From Liquorilactobacillus mali KCTC 3596 = DSM 20444 (lineage in GTDB: Bacteria; Bacillota; Bacilli; Lactobacillales; Lactobacillaceae): a DNA stretch of 64,000 nucleotides. The first letter of the stretch is position 1, and every line of letters begins with the position of its first letter. Of this stretch, positions 26,944 to 35,985 are shown piece by piece. Both the position numbers and the translations under genes were made by a program. The DNA lies in NCBI RefSeq assembly GCF_000260415.1, contig NZ_BACP01000057.1:1-64000 (forward strand). Reading direction: 5' to 3'. Below the pieces are notes generated by a model, which was not told the DNA's origin, searched no databases, and worked only from the letters and a program-made list of their open reading frames with translations.

Positions 26944-27783
26944 ATGAGTAGCGAAAATGTAGTTGATACAATATATAGTAACTTGAGTGCTATGACCCAG
27001 ACCGACAAAAAGATTGCACAGGTTATTTTGAAGAATCCCGGAAATGCAGTGAATTATACAATTTCGGAGCTTGCAGCTAAAGCAGCTGTCAGCGAAGCTT
27101 CTGTTTCACGTTTTTGCAAAAATTTGCAGCTATCCGGGTTTCATCAATTGAAGATTGAATTAGCGAAAGTCTCCGACGATGAGTCTAATTACTATAAAGT
27201 TATTAATATTGATAATATTCAACAGGCAATCGCTAACATTAGGGATAATAAGAATGCTGAGATTACTAATACGCTAAATAGTGTATCTACTCCGACTATT
27301 AAAAAAATTATGAGATTAGTTCAAAACGCACATATCTTACAAATTGCAGCAGAGGGTAATACATTCCCTGTTGTTGCAGATGCAGCTTATCGATTTAATC
27401 AGATTGGAGTTTTATCGATTTGTTCAGAATCGTGGCAGACCTCTATAGGTCAGACTCTTAATTTGACTGATAAGGATGTATTGATGGTCATCTCAAATTC
27501 AGGTGAGTCTAAGTCATTGTTAAAGCAAATTGAAGTGGCTAAAAAACAAGGTATGAAAGTCATTGCAATTACGAATCGCAATGACTCGCCAATTGCATTG
27601 GAGGCAGATATTCATCTACGTACCGCAGTTAGACAAAGAGTCTTGCAATCAGAGTATTATTTTTCGCGGGTTGCTGCAATGACAGCTGTAGAGACAATTT
27701 TTCTGCTGCTGATTGCTGAGAATCGAGAGCGACTAAGCAAGATTATGGATCATGAGACTATTATTTCAGATACAAAAGTCTAA
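26944..27783 (+). CDS. MurR/RpiR family transcriptional regulator
   Basis: 279 residues: N-terminal helix-turn-helix (about 1-75, SELAAKAAVSEASVSRFCKNLQLSGFHQLK) and a C-terminal SIS sugar-phosphate-binding domain (about 115-245, MVISNSGESKSLLKQIEVAKKQGMKVIAITN). Lies 54 bases after the PTS gene and likely regulates it and the divergent operon in response to a sugar phosphate. Confidence 0.9.
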   Translation: MSSENVVDTIYSNLSAMTQTDKKIAQVILKNPGNAVNYTISELAAKAAVSEASVSRFCKNLQLSGFHQLKIELAKVSDDESNYYKVINIDNIQQAIANIRDNKNAEITNTLNSVSTPTIKKIMRLVQNAHILQIAAEGNTFPVVADAAYRFNQIGVLSICSESWQTSIGQTLNLTDKDVLMVISNSGESKSLLKQIEVAKKQGMKVIAITNRNDSPIALEADIHLRTAVRQRVLQSEYYFSRVAAMTAVETIFLLLIAENRERLSKIMDHETIISDTKV

Positions 27784-27824
27784 AAATGAAATGTATATTG
27801 AATTAAATTATTGAAGGAGTTTTT

Positions 27825-27893
27825 ATGTTATTTCTCGAAAAATTAGTTAAGAAGATGGAAAAATATTTTTATGAATTGGGCCACGTTGAATGA
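27825..27893 (+). CDS. Candidate small protein (22 residues)
   Basis: ATG nine bases downstream of GAAGGAG, 22 codons, TGA. The peptide is Lys/Glu rich and could form an amphipathic helix (LVKKMEKYFYELGH). It lies between the RpiR and 5'-nucleotidase genes, where I see nothing else. The good RBS is the only evidence; it may be spurious. Confidence 0.3.
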   Translation: MLFLEKLVKKMEKYFYELGHVE

Positions 27894-27980
27894 GGGGACT
27901 GGTTAAATTATTCTACTGAAAATAAGCTATTTTTATTAATTTACTTTTAAAAAGGCTGAGAAGAAAGACGGTTTAGGCAT

Positions 27981-29540
27981 ATGAAGGTTAGGATTCTCTC
28001 GACAAGTGATGTACATGGCTACATTTTTCCAACTAATTTTAGCAGTAGAATAGACTCACATCCATTTGGCTATTTGAAAGCAGCACAAGTTATTAAGAAA
28101 ATAAAGGAAGAAACAGCTAATGATGAAGTTGTTATATATATTGAAAATGGAGACTTTTTAGAAGGTTCACCCATATCTGAGTATACCTATCAAACAAGGA
28201 AAACTAAGAAATATAATCAGAAGTATTGCCAAATGACGAATTTTTTAGGTGCAGATGCAGGTGTTTTGGGAAATCATGAATTTGATTATGGGCTAGTATA
28301 TATTAAGGAAACTTTGAAAAATAGAAAATATCCGGTTTTAGGTGCGAATATTAGCGGAAAGATGGCACAATCCATTATTGATCAACCATATCGAATAATT
28401 GAGAAAGCGGGAATAAAGGTTGCAGTCCTAGGATTGACCACGCAGTATGTGCCACATTGGGAAAAAGCAGGAAACATTGAGGAAGTAACTTTTAGTTCTG
28501 CTCTCGAAACAGCAAAAAAATATGTCCCGATTTTAAAAAAGCAAGCAGACGTAGTTGTGGTTGCCTATCATGGTGGTTTTGAAAAAAGCCTTGATACTGG
28601 TAAACTAACTGAAAGGTTAACAGGAGAAAACGAAGGGTATGCACTACTTTCTGAAGTACCAGGGATCGATGCTCTAGTGACAGGTCATCAACACAGAAAA
28701 ATAGCTCAACTTGTTAATGGAATTCCAACGACTCAGCCCGGATATCGTGCCGAAAATGTAGGACAGATTGTAATAGAGTTGGACAATGATAAAAAAATTA
28801 TAAGCGCGAGCGCGGAGCTTATTAATACGACTGAAAAACCGGTGAATCAAGAACTAGAATCACTTTTAACGGACTGGCGACATGACGTTGAGGATTGGCT
28901 AGACATGCCAGTAGCAACTGTTGAAGGTGACATGCAAATTTATGATCATGTGGACGCGCGACTGTATGGACATGCGTACTTGGATTTGATTAATCGCATT
29001 CAGATGGATGCTACAAGAACAGATATTGCAGGTTCTGCACTATTTAATGATGAGGTTAGCGGCTACGATACTCAAATTACCATACGCGATATTTTGAATA
29101 GCTATGTTTATCCAAATACTTTGGTAGTTGAACGAATTAGTGGTGCTGACTTGAAGGCAGCACTTGAGCGGTGTGCCAGCTTTTTTGAGCTTCAGGCGGA
29201 TGGTTCGGTAAGTATGACAAATGGACATAATGTAGTTAAATCCCAGTTATATAATTATGATTATTATTCAGGAATAGATTACACTTTTGATTTAACCAAG
29301 CCATTGGGGCAGCGGGTTGTTAGAATTTTGTACCATAATCAGGTACTTGAAGATACCGATAGGATCGATGTTGCTATTAGCCAGTACCGGGCCGTTGGCG
29401 GTGGTGAATATCCAATGTTTAATATGGATAAAAGCATACGCGTGTATGAAGATGATATGCCAAAGTTGATTGCCAAGTATTTGAGGGACCGCAAAGTGAT
29501 TAAAGCGGAGCAACCTAATAACTTAAAAATTATTAAATGA
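27981..29540 (+). CDS. Metallophosphatase / 5'-nucleotidase family protein
   Basis: 519 residues. N-terminal metallophosphoesterase domain with STSDVHGY, ENGDFLEG, GNHEFDYG, VVAYHGGFE and GHQHRK metal ligands; C-terminal 5'-nucleotidase domain (about 300-500). No signal peptide or cell-wall anchor, unlike secreted UshA-type enzymes, so it is cytoplasmic like the Bacillus YunD type. It probably hydrolyses nucleotides or cyclic nucleotides. RBS is weak. Confidence 0.85.
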   Translation: MKVRILSTSDVHGYIFPTNFSSRIDSHPFGYLKAAQVIKKIKEETANDEVVIYIENGDFLEGSPISEYTYQTRKTKKYNQKYCQMTNFLGADAGVLGNHEFDYGLVYIKETLKNRKYPVLGANISGKMAQSIIDQPYRIIEKAGIKVAVLGLTTQYVPHWEKAGNIEEVTFSSALETAKKYVPILKKQADVVVVAYHGGFEKSLDTGKLTERLTGENEGYALLSEVPGIDALVTGHQHRKIAQLVNGIPTTQPGYRAENVGQIVIELDNDKKIISASAELINTTEKPVNQELESLLTDWRHDVEDWLDMPVATVEGDMQIYDHVDARLYGHAYLDLINRIQMDATRTDIAGSALFNDEVSGYDTQITIRDILNSYVYPNTLVVERISGADLKAALERCASFFELQADGSVSMTNGHNVVKSQLYNYDYYSGIDYTFDLTKPLGQRVVRILYHNQVLEDTDRIDVAISQYRAVGGGEYPMFNMDKSIRVYEDDMPKLIAKYLRDRKVIKAEQPNNLKIIK

Positions 29541-29591
29541 TCAGATTTTTATGGGGAATTATCAAAATAGAAATGATTGTATGATGTAAGA

Positions 29592-29740
29592 AGATCAAAT
29601 TTGAAAACTAACAAAAGTTTGCAGCGTAACATTTTTTGCTGTGAGTAAATTGGAGTAAAAGGATAAATTTGACTTATGGAACACGGTTATCTGAAAAAAA
29701 GGACTAGATCAAAATTTAACTCTTGATCCAGTCCTTTTTT
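29592..29740. repeat. Dispersed intergenic repeat, copy 3 (full length)
   Basis: Left part TTTGAAAACTAAC, centre TTTTGCTGTGAGTAAATT, GACTTATGGAACACGGTTATC block, hairpin GGACTAGATCAA / TTGATCCAGTCC (29701-29734) and a T-run. It fills the junction between the convergent 5'-nucleotidase and efp genes. Confidence 0.75.
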
Positions 29741-29798
29741 GTGCTGATACTGTAACCTATTAAAGCAGGTAAAGAGTGGGATGTTATTGATAAAATCC

Positions 29799-30356
29799 TT
29801 AAGCTCTTTGCTTATATGTCCCATTTAAGGTACTAATAACCAATTTTTCACCTTTTTTTATGAAATCTGGGACAGTAACAATAAGCCCTGTATCCATTGT
29901 TGCAGGTTTTCCACCATTAGCAGCTGTGGCCCCTTTAATGTTTGGCTCTGTTTCAACAACTGTCATTTCAACAGTCGTCGGTAAATCCATTCCAATCAGC
30001 TCGTTGCCGCAAAAGTTTAATTGGACTTGTAAGTCAGGGATTAAGTATTTACTTTCCGCCTCAATTAGTTGAGCAGGTAATTCATATTGTTCATAGGTAT
30101 CTAAATCCATAAAGAAAACAATATTATCTTGCTTGTATAAGAATTGAGCATTCTTTTTATCAATTTCTGCTAATTCAACCTTTTCTGTAGGACGCATAGT
30201 AGTTTGAACAATGGAGCCAGAACGAATATCGTTCAGCTTCATTTGCATAACTGTGTTGCCTTTACCAGGTTTGTGATGGTTAGTTTCAAGTACTTTTATG
30301 AGTTTACCATTCTTTTCAAAAATCATTCCTACTTTTAATCCAATTGCTTCTACCAT
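29799..30356 (-). CDS. efp: Elongation factor P
   Basis: Rescues ribosomes stalled at polyproline. 185 residues with the three beta-barrel domains; the tip loop HHKPGKGNT has Lys 32 at the site modified in other species, and the C-terminus carries the DTGLIVTVPDFIKKGEKL signature region. The start at 30356 follows GAGGAG; upstream in-frame sequence is the untranslated leader. Confidence 0.95.
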   Translation of the reverse strand: MVEAIGLKVGMIFEKNGKLIKVLETNHHKPGKGNTVMQMKLNDIRSGSIVQTTMRPTEKVELAEIDKKNAQFLYKQDNIVFFMDLDTYEQYELPAQLIEAESKYLIPDLQVQLNFCGNELIGMDLPTTVEMTVVETEPNIKGATAANGGKPATMDTGLIVTVPDFIKKGEKLVISTLNGTYKQRA

Positions 30357-30401
30357 TGTATGACTCCTCTGTATTTTTTGTATTATTAGGATTGTTAATC
30401 C

Positions 30402-30495
30402 AAAAAAGGTGGTCCAAGTGATAGAGCGAAAACGCGATGCGTCATTATTAATTCCACCAATTATTTTTATTATTTTATATTCCACCCTTAGTATA
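30402..30495 (-). promoter_or_regulatory. efp promoter and leader with a terminator-like hairpin
   Basis: On the minus strand an extended -10 (TGCTATACT, 30490-30495 for the hexamer) is followed about 30 bases downstream by GGTGG (30454-30458), an inner GCG-TTTT-CGC hairpin, CCACC (30408-30412) and six T (30402-30407). A terminator between promoter and gene suggests attenuation. The GGTGG...CGCG order recalls a T-box end but the conserved 14-mer and stem I are absent. Confidence 0.45.
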
Positions 30496-30635
30496 GCATA
30501 AAGAGTGTTAGGGCATTATGAAAATGGGTGATAAGGGGAAAATATTATAAATAAAGCAGCAAGAATTTTGCCTTTCGTGAGTTTTACGGTACGATAGAAT
30601 ACAGAAATTGGTTTAAATACCTAGGGAGTTTGAAG

Positions 30636-31274
30636 ATGAGAGAGAAAATTGTTTATAGAAAAATGGCAGATGCGGACTATCAAGAAGTTTTAGAAATGGT
30701 CATAGAGACATGGGATTATCGTGAGTGGATTGAAAAACCCTTGGTCAAGCCAATGGCAGAGTTTTTCTTATGTGATTTATTAGTCGCATCAGATGATGTT
30801 TTTGTGGCAGTAATTGATAACAAGGTTGCAGGAATAGTTGCTACAAGCCACGAGCAATGGTCAAGATTGCAATATGTTTGGCAGAGGCGACAGTTAAAAG
30901 CATTGCTGCAGTTAGCAGGATTCGAAGATAAAAATTATATTTTTGCACAATATATGGAAACTATGAACATTGATGAAGAATTGCTGGCATTAAGTGGTAA
31001 GAAATATGGTGGAGCTCTAAACTTATTGATTGTTAAAGAAGGATACCAAGGGTTAGGCATCGGGGGTAAATTATACAAACATTTTTATGATTACCTACAA
31101 AACTTAGATGTGAAAAATTTTTATTTATTTACCGATAATTCGTCCAACTTTAGATTTTATGATCATAAGGGATTACATCGAGTTAACCAAAAGAACTTCT
31201 TCTGGAAAGATGAAGATGGAAAGCCACATAAAAATCCCGAGATATATTATTTGTATGAGGGCAATATTATTTAG
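30636..31274 (+). CDS. GNAT family N-acetyltransferase
   Basis: 212 residues; acetyl-CoA binding core [20 protein letters not shown] (about 133-152) and the following [14 protein letters not shown] strand-helix typical of GNATs. Start at 30636 with GGGAG seven bases upstream. Substrate unknown. Confidence 0.82.
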   Translation: MREKIVYRKMADADYQEVLEMVIETWDYREWIEKPLVKPMAEFFLCDLLVASDDVFVAVIDNKVAGIVATSHEQWSRLQYVWQRRQLKALLQLAGFEDKNYIFAQYMETMNIDEELLALSGKKYGGALNLLIVKEGYQGLGIGGKLYKHFYDYLQNLDVKNFYLFTDNSSNFRFYDHKGLHRVNQKNFFWKDEDGKPHKNPEIYYLYEGNII

Positions 31275-31373
31275 AAAGGTTGAGTATAAAATGTGTGCTG
31301 TAAGCCAGATTCTTCGGGCTAAAGCAAATTTTAGCAACTTATATCTCACCTCGTTCAAAATCTTTTGCTATGG

Positions 31374-31379
31374 TACAAT
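31374..31379 (+). promoter_or_regulatory. Extended -10 before glyA
   Basis: TATGGTACAAT contains a TGn extension and a TACAAT hexamer 28 bases before the glyA ATG. It suggests that glyA has its own promoter as well as any readthrough from the GNAT gene. The -35 region is weak. Confidence 0.4.
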
Positions 31380-31407
31380 AACAAACAAGAATGGAGATGA
31401 TTGGCTG

Positions 31408-32661
31408 ATGGATTACAAAGAATTTGATTCAGAATTATGGCAGGCGATTGCTGCTGAAGAAAAGCGACAACAAGGAAATTTGGAGTTGATTGCTTCAGAG
31501 AATATTGTGTCGAAGGCTGTACTTGCCGCCCAAGGAAGTGTACTAACTAATAAGTATGCGGAAGGATATCCAGGAAAACGATATTATGGTGGATGTGAGT
31601 ACATAGATGTTGTCGAAAGTTTAGCCATTGAACGTGCTAAGAAATTATTTGGAGCAAAATTTGCTAATGTACAGCCGCATTCAGGTTCACAGGCAAACGC
31701 AGCTGCATATTTGGCTATGATTCAACCTGGAGATACTGTTTTAGGAATGGACTTAGCCGCAGGAGGACACTTAACTCATGGTTCTCCAGTTAATTTTAGC
31801 GGTAAAACATATAATTTTGTTGGATATGGTGTAGATAAGAATACTGAAATGCTTGATTATGATGAAATTCTAGAATTAGCTAAGAAACATAAACCAAAGC
31901 TGATTGTTGCAGGTGCAAGTGCTTATTCAAGAATAATCGATTTCTCAAAGTTTAGAAAAATTGCAGATGAAGTTGGAGCAAAACTTATGGTTGATATGGC
32001 ACATATTGCTGGGCTTGTTGCGGCTGGTTTGCATCCTAGTCCAGTGCCATATGCTGACATCACAACTACCACAACACATAAGACATTGCGTGGACCTCGC
32101 GGTGGGATGATTCTGACAAATGATGAAGAACTGGCTAAGAAAATCAATAGTGCAATTTTTCCTGGAACGCAGGGTGGTCCGTTAGAGCATGTGATTGCGG
32201 GCAAGGCGGCAGCATTCAAAGAAGCGCTTGATCCTAGTTTTAAGGAATATTGCAAGCGGGTTATTGCAAATACGGCAGCAATGGCAGACGTATTTGAGAA
32301 TGATGATAAGGCACGCTTAGTTTCTGGTGGGACTGATAATCATTTGATTTTAGTCGATGTATTAGGTTTTGGGCTAAATGGTAAACAAGCTGAAAAATTG
32401 TTAGATTCAGTCAACATTACGGTTAACAAAAATTCAATTCCATTTGAAACATTGAGTCCATTCAAAACCAGTGGAATCCGTGTAGGAACTGCTGCAATTA
32501 CCAGTCGTGGTTTTGATGAAAGTGATGTAATAGAAGTTGCAAAGCTGATCGTAAAAGTATTAGAAACACCTGAAGACTCAGCTGTATTGCACGAGGTTGC
32601 AAAAAAGGTGAAGGCATTGACGGATGTGCATCCAATCTATACGGACGGGGCCATCAGATGA
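31408..32661 (+). CDS. glyA: Serine hydroxymethyltransferase
   Basis: PLP enzyme interconverting serine and glycine with tetrahydrofolate. 417 residues, complete family pattern: [55 protein letters not shown], and the PLP-lysine [15 protein letters not shown]. The start at 31408 gives the standard N-terminus; the in-frame upstream extension overlaps the GNAT gene and is rejected. Overlaps the next gene by four bases. Confidence 0.96.
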   Translation: MDYKEFDSELWQAIAAEEKRQQGNLELIASENIVSKAVLAAQGSVLTNKYAEGYPGKRYYGGCEYIDVVESLAIERAKKLFGAKFANVQPHSGSQANAAAYLAMIQPGDTVLGMDLAAGGHLTHGSPVNFSGKTYNFVGYGVDKNTEMLDYDEILELAKKHKPKLIVAGASAYSRIIDFSKFRKIADEVGAKLMVDMAHIAGLVAAGLHPSPVPYADITTTTTHKTLRGPRGGMILTNDEELAKKINSAIFPGTQGGPLEHVIAGKAAAFKEALDPSFKEYCKRVIANTAAMADVFENDDKARLVSGGTDNHLILVDVLGFGLNGKQAEKLLDSVNITVNKNSIPFETLSPFKTSGIRVGTAAITSRGFDESDVIEVAKLIVKVLETPEDSAVLHEVAKKVKALTDVHPIYTDGAIR

Positions 32662-33068
32662 TTCGTGCGATCAATAAAAATGTTAGTAAGCTGCGTGTTA
32701 AATCTGATGAGGCAAGTCTTTCTGATAAGCAGATAATTATTGATTTGGTAGATACCTTAAAAGCTCATGAAGATGAATGTGTTGGTATGGCAGCAAATAT
32801 GATTGGTGAATATAAGCGGATAGTCATTTGTCAGATGGGACCATTTGCAGTTCCAATGATTAATCCACGAATCACTAAAAAAAGTAAGCTGTACCAAACA
32901 AAAGAAGGATGTTTGTCTCTGATGGGGGAGCGACCAACAACTCGATATGAAAATATTACAGTTGAGTATTTAGACAGGAAATTTGTGCAACAAAGTCAGG
33001 ATTTTTCAGGATTGATTGCACAAATCATCCAACATGAGATGGATCATTGTGACGGAATTATTATTTAG
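32658..33068 (+). CDS. Peptide deformylase-like protein
   Basis: 136 residues, shorter than the main bacterial deformylases (about 180). The metal motifs are kept: EGCLSL and the QHEMDHCDG helix. The first motif, normally GxGxAAxQ with an oxyanion-stabilising Gln, reads VGMAANMIG, with Met where the Gln should be. It overlaps glyA by ATGA and is therefore translationally coupled. It may be a degenerate or repurposed deformylase paralogue. Confidence 0.75.
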   Translation: MIRAINKNVSKLRVKSDEASLSDKQIIIDLVDTLKAHEDECVGMAANMIGEYKRIVICQMGPFAVPMINPRITKKSKLYQTKEGCLSLMGERPTTRYENITVEYLDRKFVQQSQDFSGLIAQIIQHEMDHCDGIII

Positions 33069-33225
33069 AAAAAAATATAGAACATGGTTATATGAAATTA
33101 AGAGAGCTGGGGCAAAAGTTAAATGTTGACCTGGTTTTTTTATTTGTTCCTCATAAGTGTGTTAGATCAAAATTTCTCGGTTAACTTGGAATTACTTAAA
33201 TATTACCAGTACATTCTACGCTTTC
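33068..33225. repeat. Dispersed intergenic repeat, copy 4 (divergent)
   Basis: ATAGAACATGGTTATAT block, hairpin CTGGGGCAAAAG...TTGACCTGG (33108-33135) with T-run, then on the other side a second arm (TCATAAGTGTGTTAGATCAAAATTTCTCGG) matching the family in reverse. The element lies between the convergent deformylase-like and DUF72 genes. Confidence 0.6.
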
Positions 33226-33301
33226 TTTTTTGAATATTTAACTCAGTATCAATTATGGTAACTTATTTATCACTGTTCTTTAAATCTTTTTTTAACAAAA
33301 A

Positions 33302-34150
33302 TCAAAAGAAGTCCAATTGTTCTGGTGGCTTCTTATTCAAATTATCGAATTTGATATTCATCATACTTTTTAGTGATAACGCATTTTTCGCTGCATGACC
33401 GCCAGAATTATTATTGAAGATAATGCAGATTTCTTGGACTGAATTTTGCTGAAGTAAAAGGGTATCTTTTAAATGACTTAGCTCACTGTCAGTGTAATCA
33501 TAAAAGGTCCTGTATTTACGCCAGTCAGGTCCTTTATGCTGCCAACCCGCTTTATTCCTACCATGAAGTCGAACCAGCAGCAGTTTCTTATTAGTTATCA
33601 CAGACTTGAAAGGTATAGATAATTGTCCAACGTCTGGTTCATCTACGGCAACCAAAGTTACATCATTTTGAGTGCAAAAGTTAATGAGCGAGTTGAATGT
33701 GTGTACGTTAAACCAGCTGCGATTTCTGAATTCAAAGGAGAGGGGCAGGTTGGCAAGTTCTTTTATCAGGTATCTTAAATAAGTTACGTTTTTTGTTGTT
33801 GCATCAAAGTATGGTGGGAACTGGCATAAAATAGTTTTAAGCGCATTGTTATCAACTAGTGGACTAATTGCCTTTTTAAATTCACTAATCTTCTCCGAGA
33901 TTTCTTCTGTAGTTAATTCTTCTCTAGGGTGAAGTGTAAATGAATGATTAGCTTTGATGACGAATTTAAAGTTACTTGGAACCTGAGTAAGCCAGGAAGC
34001 AACGCTTGTAACACGTGGTATTCCATAGAAGAAAGTATCAAGTTCAACTGTTGGAAAAAATGCACTATATTCTTGCAGAGTCAGTGGATGATTGATATTT
34101 TTGATCAATGATTTATGTTCACTCCAGGAAGTTAGTCCAATAGTATACAC
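33302..34150 (-). CDS. DUF72 (YecE-like) protein
   Basis: 282-residue TIM-barrel-like protein. Family landmarks: an N-terminal GLTSWSEH, VELDTFFYGIP, FKFVIKANHSFTLH, FEFRNRSW, VAVDEPD and RLHGRN. The family is widespread, and biochemical function is unknown. Monocistronic, minus strand. Confidence 0.88.
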   Translation of the reverse strand: MYTIGLTSWSEHKSLIKNINHPLTLQEYSAFFPTVELDTFFYGIPRVTSVASWLTQVPSNFKFVIKANHSFTLHPREELTTEEISEKISEFKKAISPLVDNNALKTILCQFPPYFDATTKNVTYLRYLIKELANLPLSFEFRNRSWFNVHTFNSLINFCTQNDVTLVAVDEPDVGQLSIPFKSVITNKKLLLVRLHGRNKAGWQHKGPDWRKYRTFYDYTDSELSHLKDTLLLQQNSVQEICIIFNNNSGGHAAKNALSLKSMMNIKFDNLNKKPPEQLDFF

Positions 34151-34329
34151 TCTGAATCGCTCCTTTTCTTAATTGAATAATCAATTAATTGTAACATTTC
34201 TACCAAATTTAAATAAAAAATAAGCAAATTTTTTTAAGTTGCTTAGAAGATACTTTATAATACAATCAGAGAACTATTTAGTGTTTAGTAAAAATAGTCT
34301 TGTTTTATCAATAAGAGGAGGCAACTTGA

Positions 34330-35535
34330 ATGGCAAAAGAAACTAAAAAATATAATTATTTAATTGTTGGTGGCGGAATGGCTGCGGATCAAGCAGTGGC
34401 TGGAATTCGTTCGATAGATAAAGAAGGAACGATTGGGATCATCTCTGCGGACACGGATGAGCCCTATGCTAGGCCAGCATTAAGTAAAAAACTTTGGGTG
34501 GATCCAGATTTTCATGATGAGGATATTGATTTTCATACAGCGCAAAAATATAATGCACAGATAAGTTTAGCAACGCGAGTGACAAAAGTTGAACCTGAAA
34601 ATCATGCCGTAGAGACCGACAAGGGCGAGAAATATGCGTATGATGAGTTACTCCTTGCAACTGGGAGCAAAGCGAAAGCGCTTAACGGTGAAAAAAGTGA
34701 TCGAGTAGTTGCATTAAGATCAAAACAGGATTACCTTAAAATTCGCAAGTTTAGCGGTAAAGGCAATCATGTGATTGTTGTAGGAAATGGTTATATTGGA
34801 AGTGAAATTGCTGCTGGATTGATTCAAAGTGACACTGAAGTTTCGTTAGTAATTACGGGAGACAGAATTTTTGATAAGAAATTTCCCGCATTTTTAAGTG
34901 AAAAATATGAACAAAAATATCTTGAAGCCGGAATGAAAATCTATCATAACAGTAAAGCATCTGACTATGAGCTCACCAAAAATGGAGTCAAGGTCCAGCT
35001 TGATGATGGAACCGAATTAGAAGCTGCTGGGCTTGTCTTAGGCATCGGAGCATTTACAGATTATAGTTTAGCAAGTGAAGCAGGACTTAAAGTAGATGAG
35101 CATGGAGTTGTCGTTGATGAACATCTTAAAACATCAGCCCCTGATATTTGGGCGGCTGGAGATATCATTTCTTATCCTGATCAGATTTTAGGCCGCCAAA
35201 GTGCTGGTCATGTGAGACATGCTATTAATTCAGGATTGTTTGTCGGGAAACAGATGGCTGGCGAGAATGGAATTTATGATTACACACCAGTTTTTTATAG
35301 TTGGGTGTTTGATATCAATTGGGAAGCATTTGGTAAGGTTGATTCAAATTTAGAGATGTACGCAGAGAAACTTGGAGATGAGAAGTATATTGTCTATTAT
35401 TTTGAGAAGGATGTCTTAGCAGGGGTTCTCTCATGGAGTTCCGGTGTAAGTCTGGATCATTTGAAAAGTATCTTAAAGAAACGACCGACAGTTGAAGAAT
35501 TGGGTAAAGTAGTGAAGATTGAGGCAGTCGAGTAA
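34330..35535 (+). CDS. FAD/NAD(P)-dependent oxidoreductase (ferredoxin-reductase/AIF-like)
   Basis: 401 residues. FAD fold YLIVGGGMAADQAVAGI, EPYARPALSKKLW, LLLATGSKAK, NAD(P) fold VIVVGNGYIGSEIAAGL, WAAGDI and a C-terminal dimerisation-like domain. No redox-active cysteine pair, so it resembles rubredoxin/ferredoxin reductases and AIF relatives. No electron-carrier partner gene is adjacent. Strong AGAGGAGG RBS. Confidence 0.82.
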   Translation: MAKETKKYNYLIVGGGMAADQAVAGIRSIDKEGTIGIISADTDEPYARPALSKKLWVDPDFHDEDIDFHTAQKYNAQISLATRVTKVEPENHAVETDKGEKYAYDELLLATGSKAKALNGEKSDRVVALRSKQDYLKIRKFSGKGNHVIVVGNGYIGSEIAAGLIQSDTEVSLVITGDRIFDKKFPAFLSEKYEQKYLEAGMKIYHNSKASDYELTKNGVKVQLDDGTELEAAGLVLGIGAFTDYSLASEAGLKVDEHGVVVDEHLKTSAPDIWAAGDIISYPDQILGRQSAGHVRHAINSGLFVGKQMAGENGIYDYTPVFYSWVFDINWEAFGKVDSNLEMYAEKLGDEKYIVYYFEKDVLAGVLSWSSGVSLDHLKSILKKRPTVEELGKVVKIEAVE

Positions 35536-35555
35536 AAACTAAAATAACAATAGCT

Positions 35556-35591
35556 GGGGGTTGTGCCGTAATGATTTTTTGGCACAGCCCC
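35556..35591 (+). other. GC-rich hairpin after the FAD oxidoreductase gene
   Basis: GGGGGTTGTGCC and GGCACAGCCCC can pair around a T-rich loop. There is no T-run after it, so it is a hairpin of uncertain function, possibly an mRNA 3' end. A similar GCACAGCCC followed by a T-run lies at 17-35 of the window. Confidence 0.45.
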
Positions 35592-35773
35592 TTCGTTGAC
35601 TGTTATATGGAGGGTAGTGTAAAAAAATTCATCTGGTACATCTGGTAATGACGGATAATGTAACTAGTGTGCAAAAATTAGTGATTGCTGGTATGCACAT
35701 ATATATTTTTTCATTATTGCACGAAAATTAAAAATAATGTGGTCTATTACTTTTAATTCTGTTAAACTGATTC

Positions 35774-35958
35774 GTGGGAAAGTCTCCCATCCGGCTGTAG
35801 TAACAGTCAATGAAGAGGGCTTTCCCTTTTGAATGTTCATAAAAAACTATTTGACAAACTCCTCGCGGATTAGATTTGTTGAGACTGATGCAAAATTGAA
35901 AAAGAACCTTAAAAATTCTAATTAGCAAAAGAACCCAAAGAAATGAGGCGAGGCACGA
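35774..35958 (+). promoter_or_regulatory. Structured leader upstream of potA (unclassified)
   Basis: In the 450-base gap before potA, GGGAAAG (35776-35782) pairs with CTTTCCC (35820-35826, then TTTT). Inside, GGGA can alternatively pair with the nearby TCCC. Further down, CCTCGC (about 35861-35866) pairs with GCGAGG (about 35948-35953). The layout hints at an attenuator controlling the polyamine transporter, but I recognise no class. The preceding 150 bases show nothing clear. Confidence 0.35.
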
Positions 35959-35985
35959 GTTAATTTATTTGGGGAGGGTATCAAA

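Noticed and set aside
30357-30485. N-terminal extension of EF-P, or a full T-box riboswitch in the efp leader
   Set aside because: The extension is non-homologous and contains the leader hairpin. A T-box needs stem I with a specifier loop and the intact 14-base T-box sequence; neither is present.
31159-31407. In-frame N-terminal extension of glyA
   Set aside because: It overlaps the GNAT gene in another frame and has no resemblance to serine hydroxymethyltransferase; the ATG at 31408 gives the standard N-terminus.
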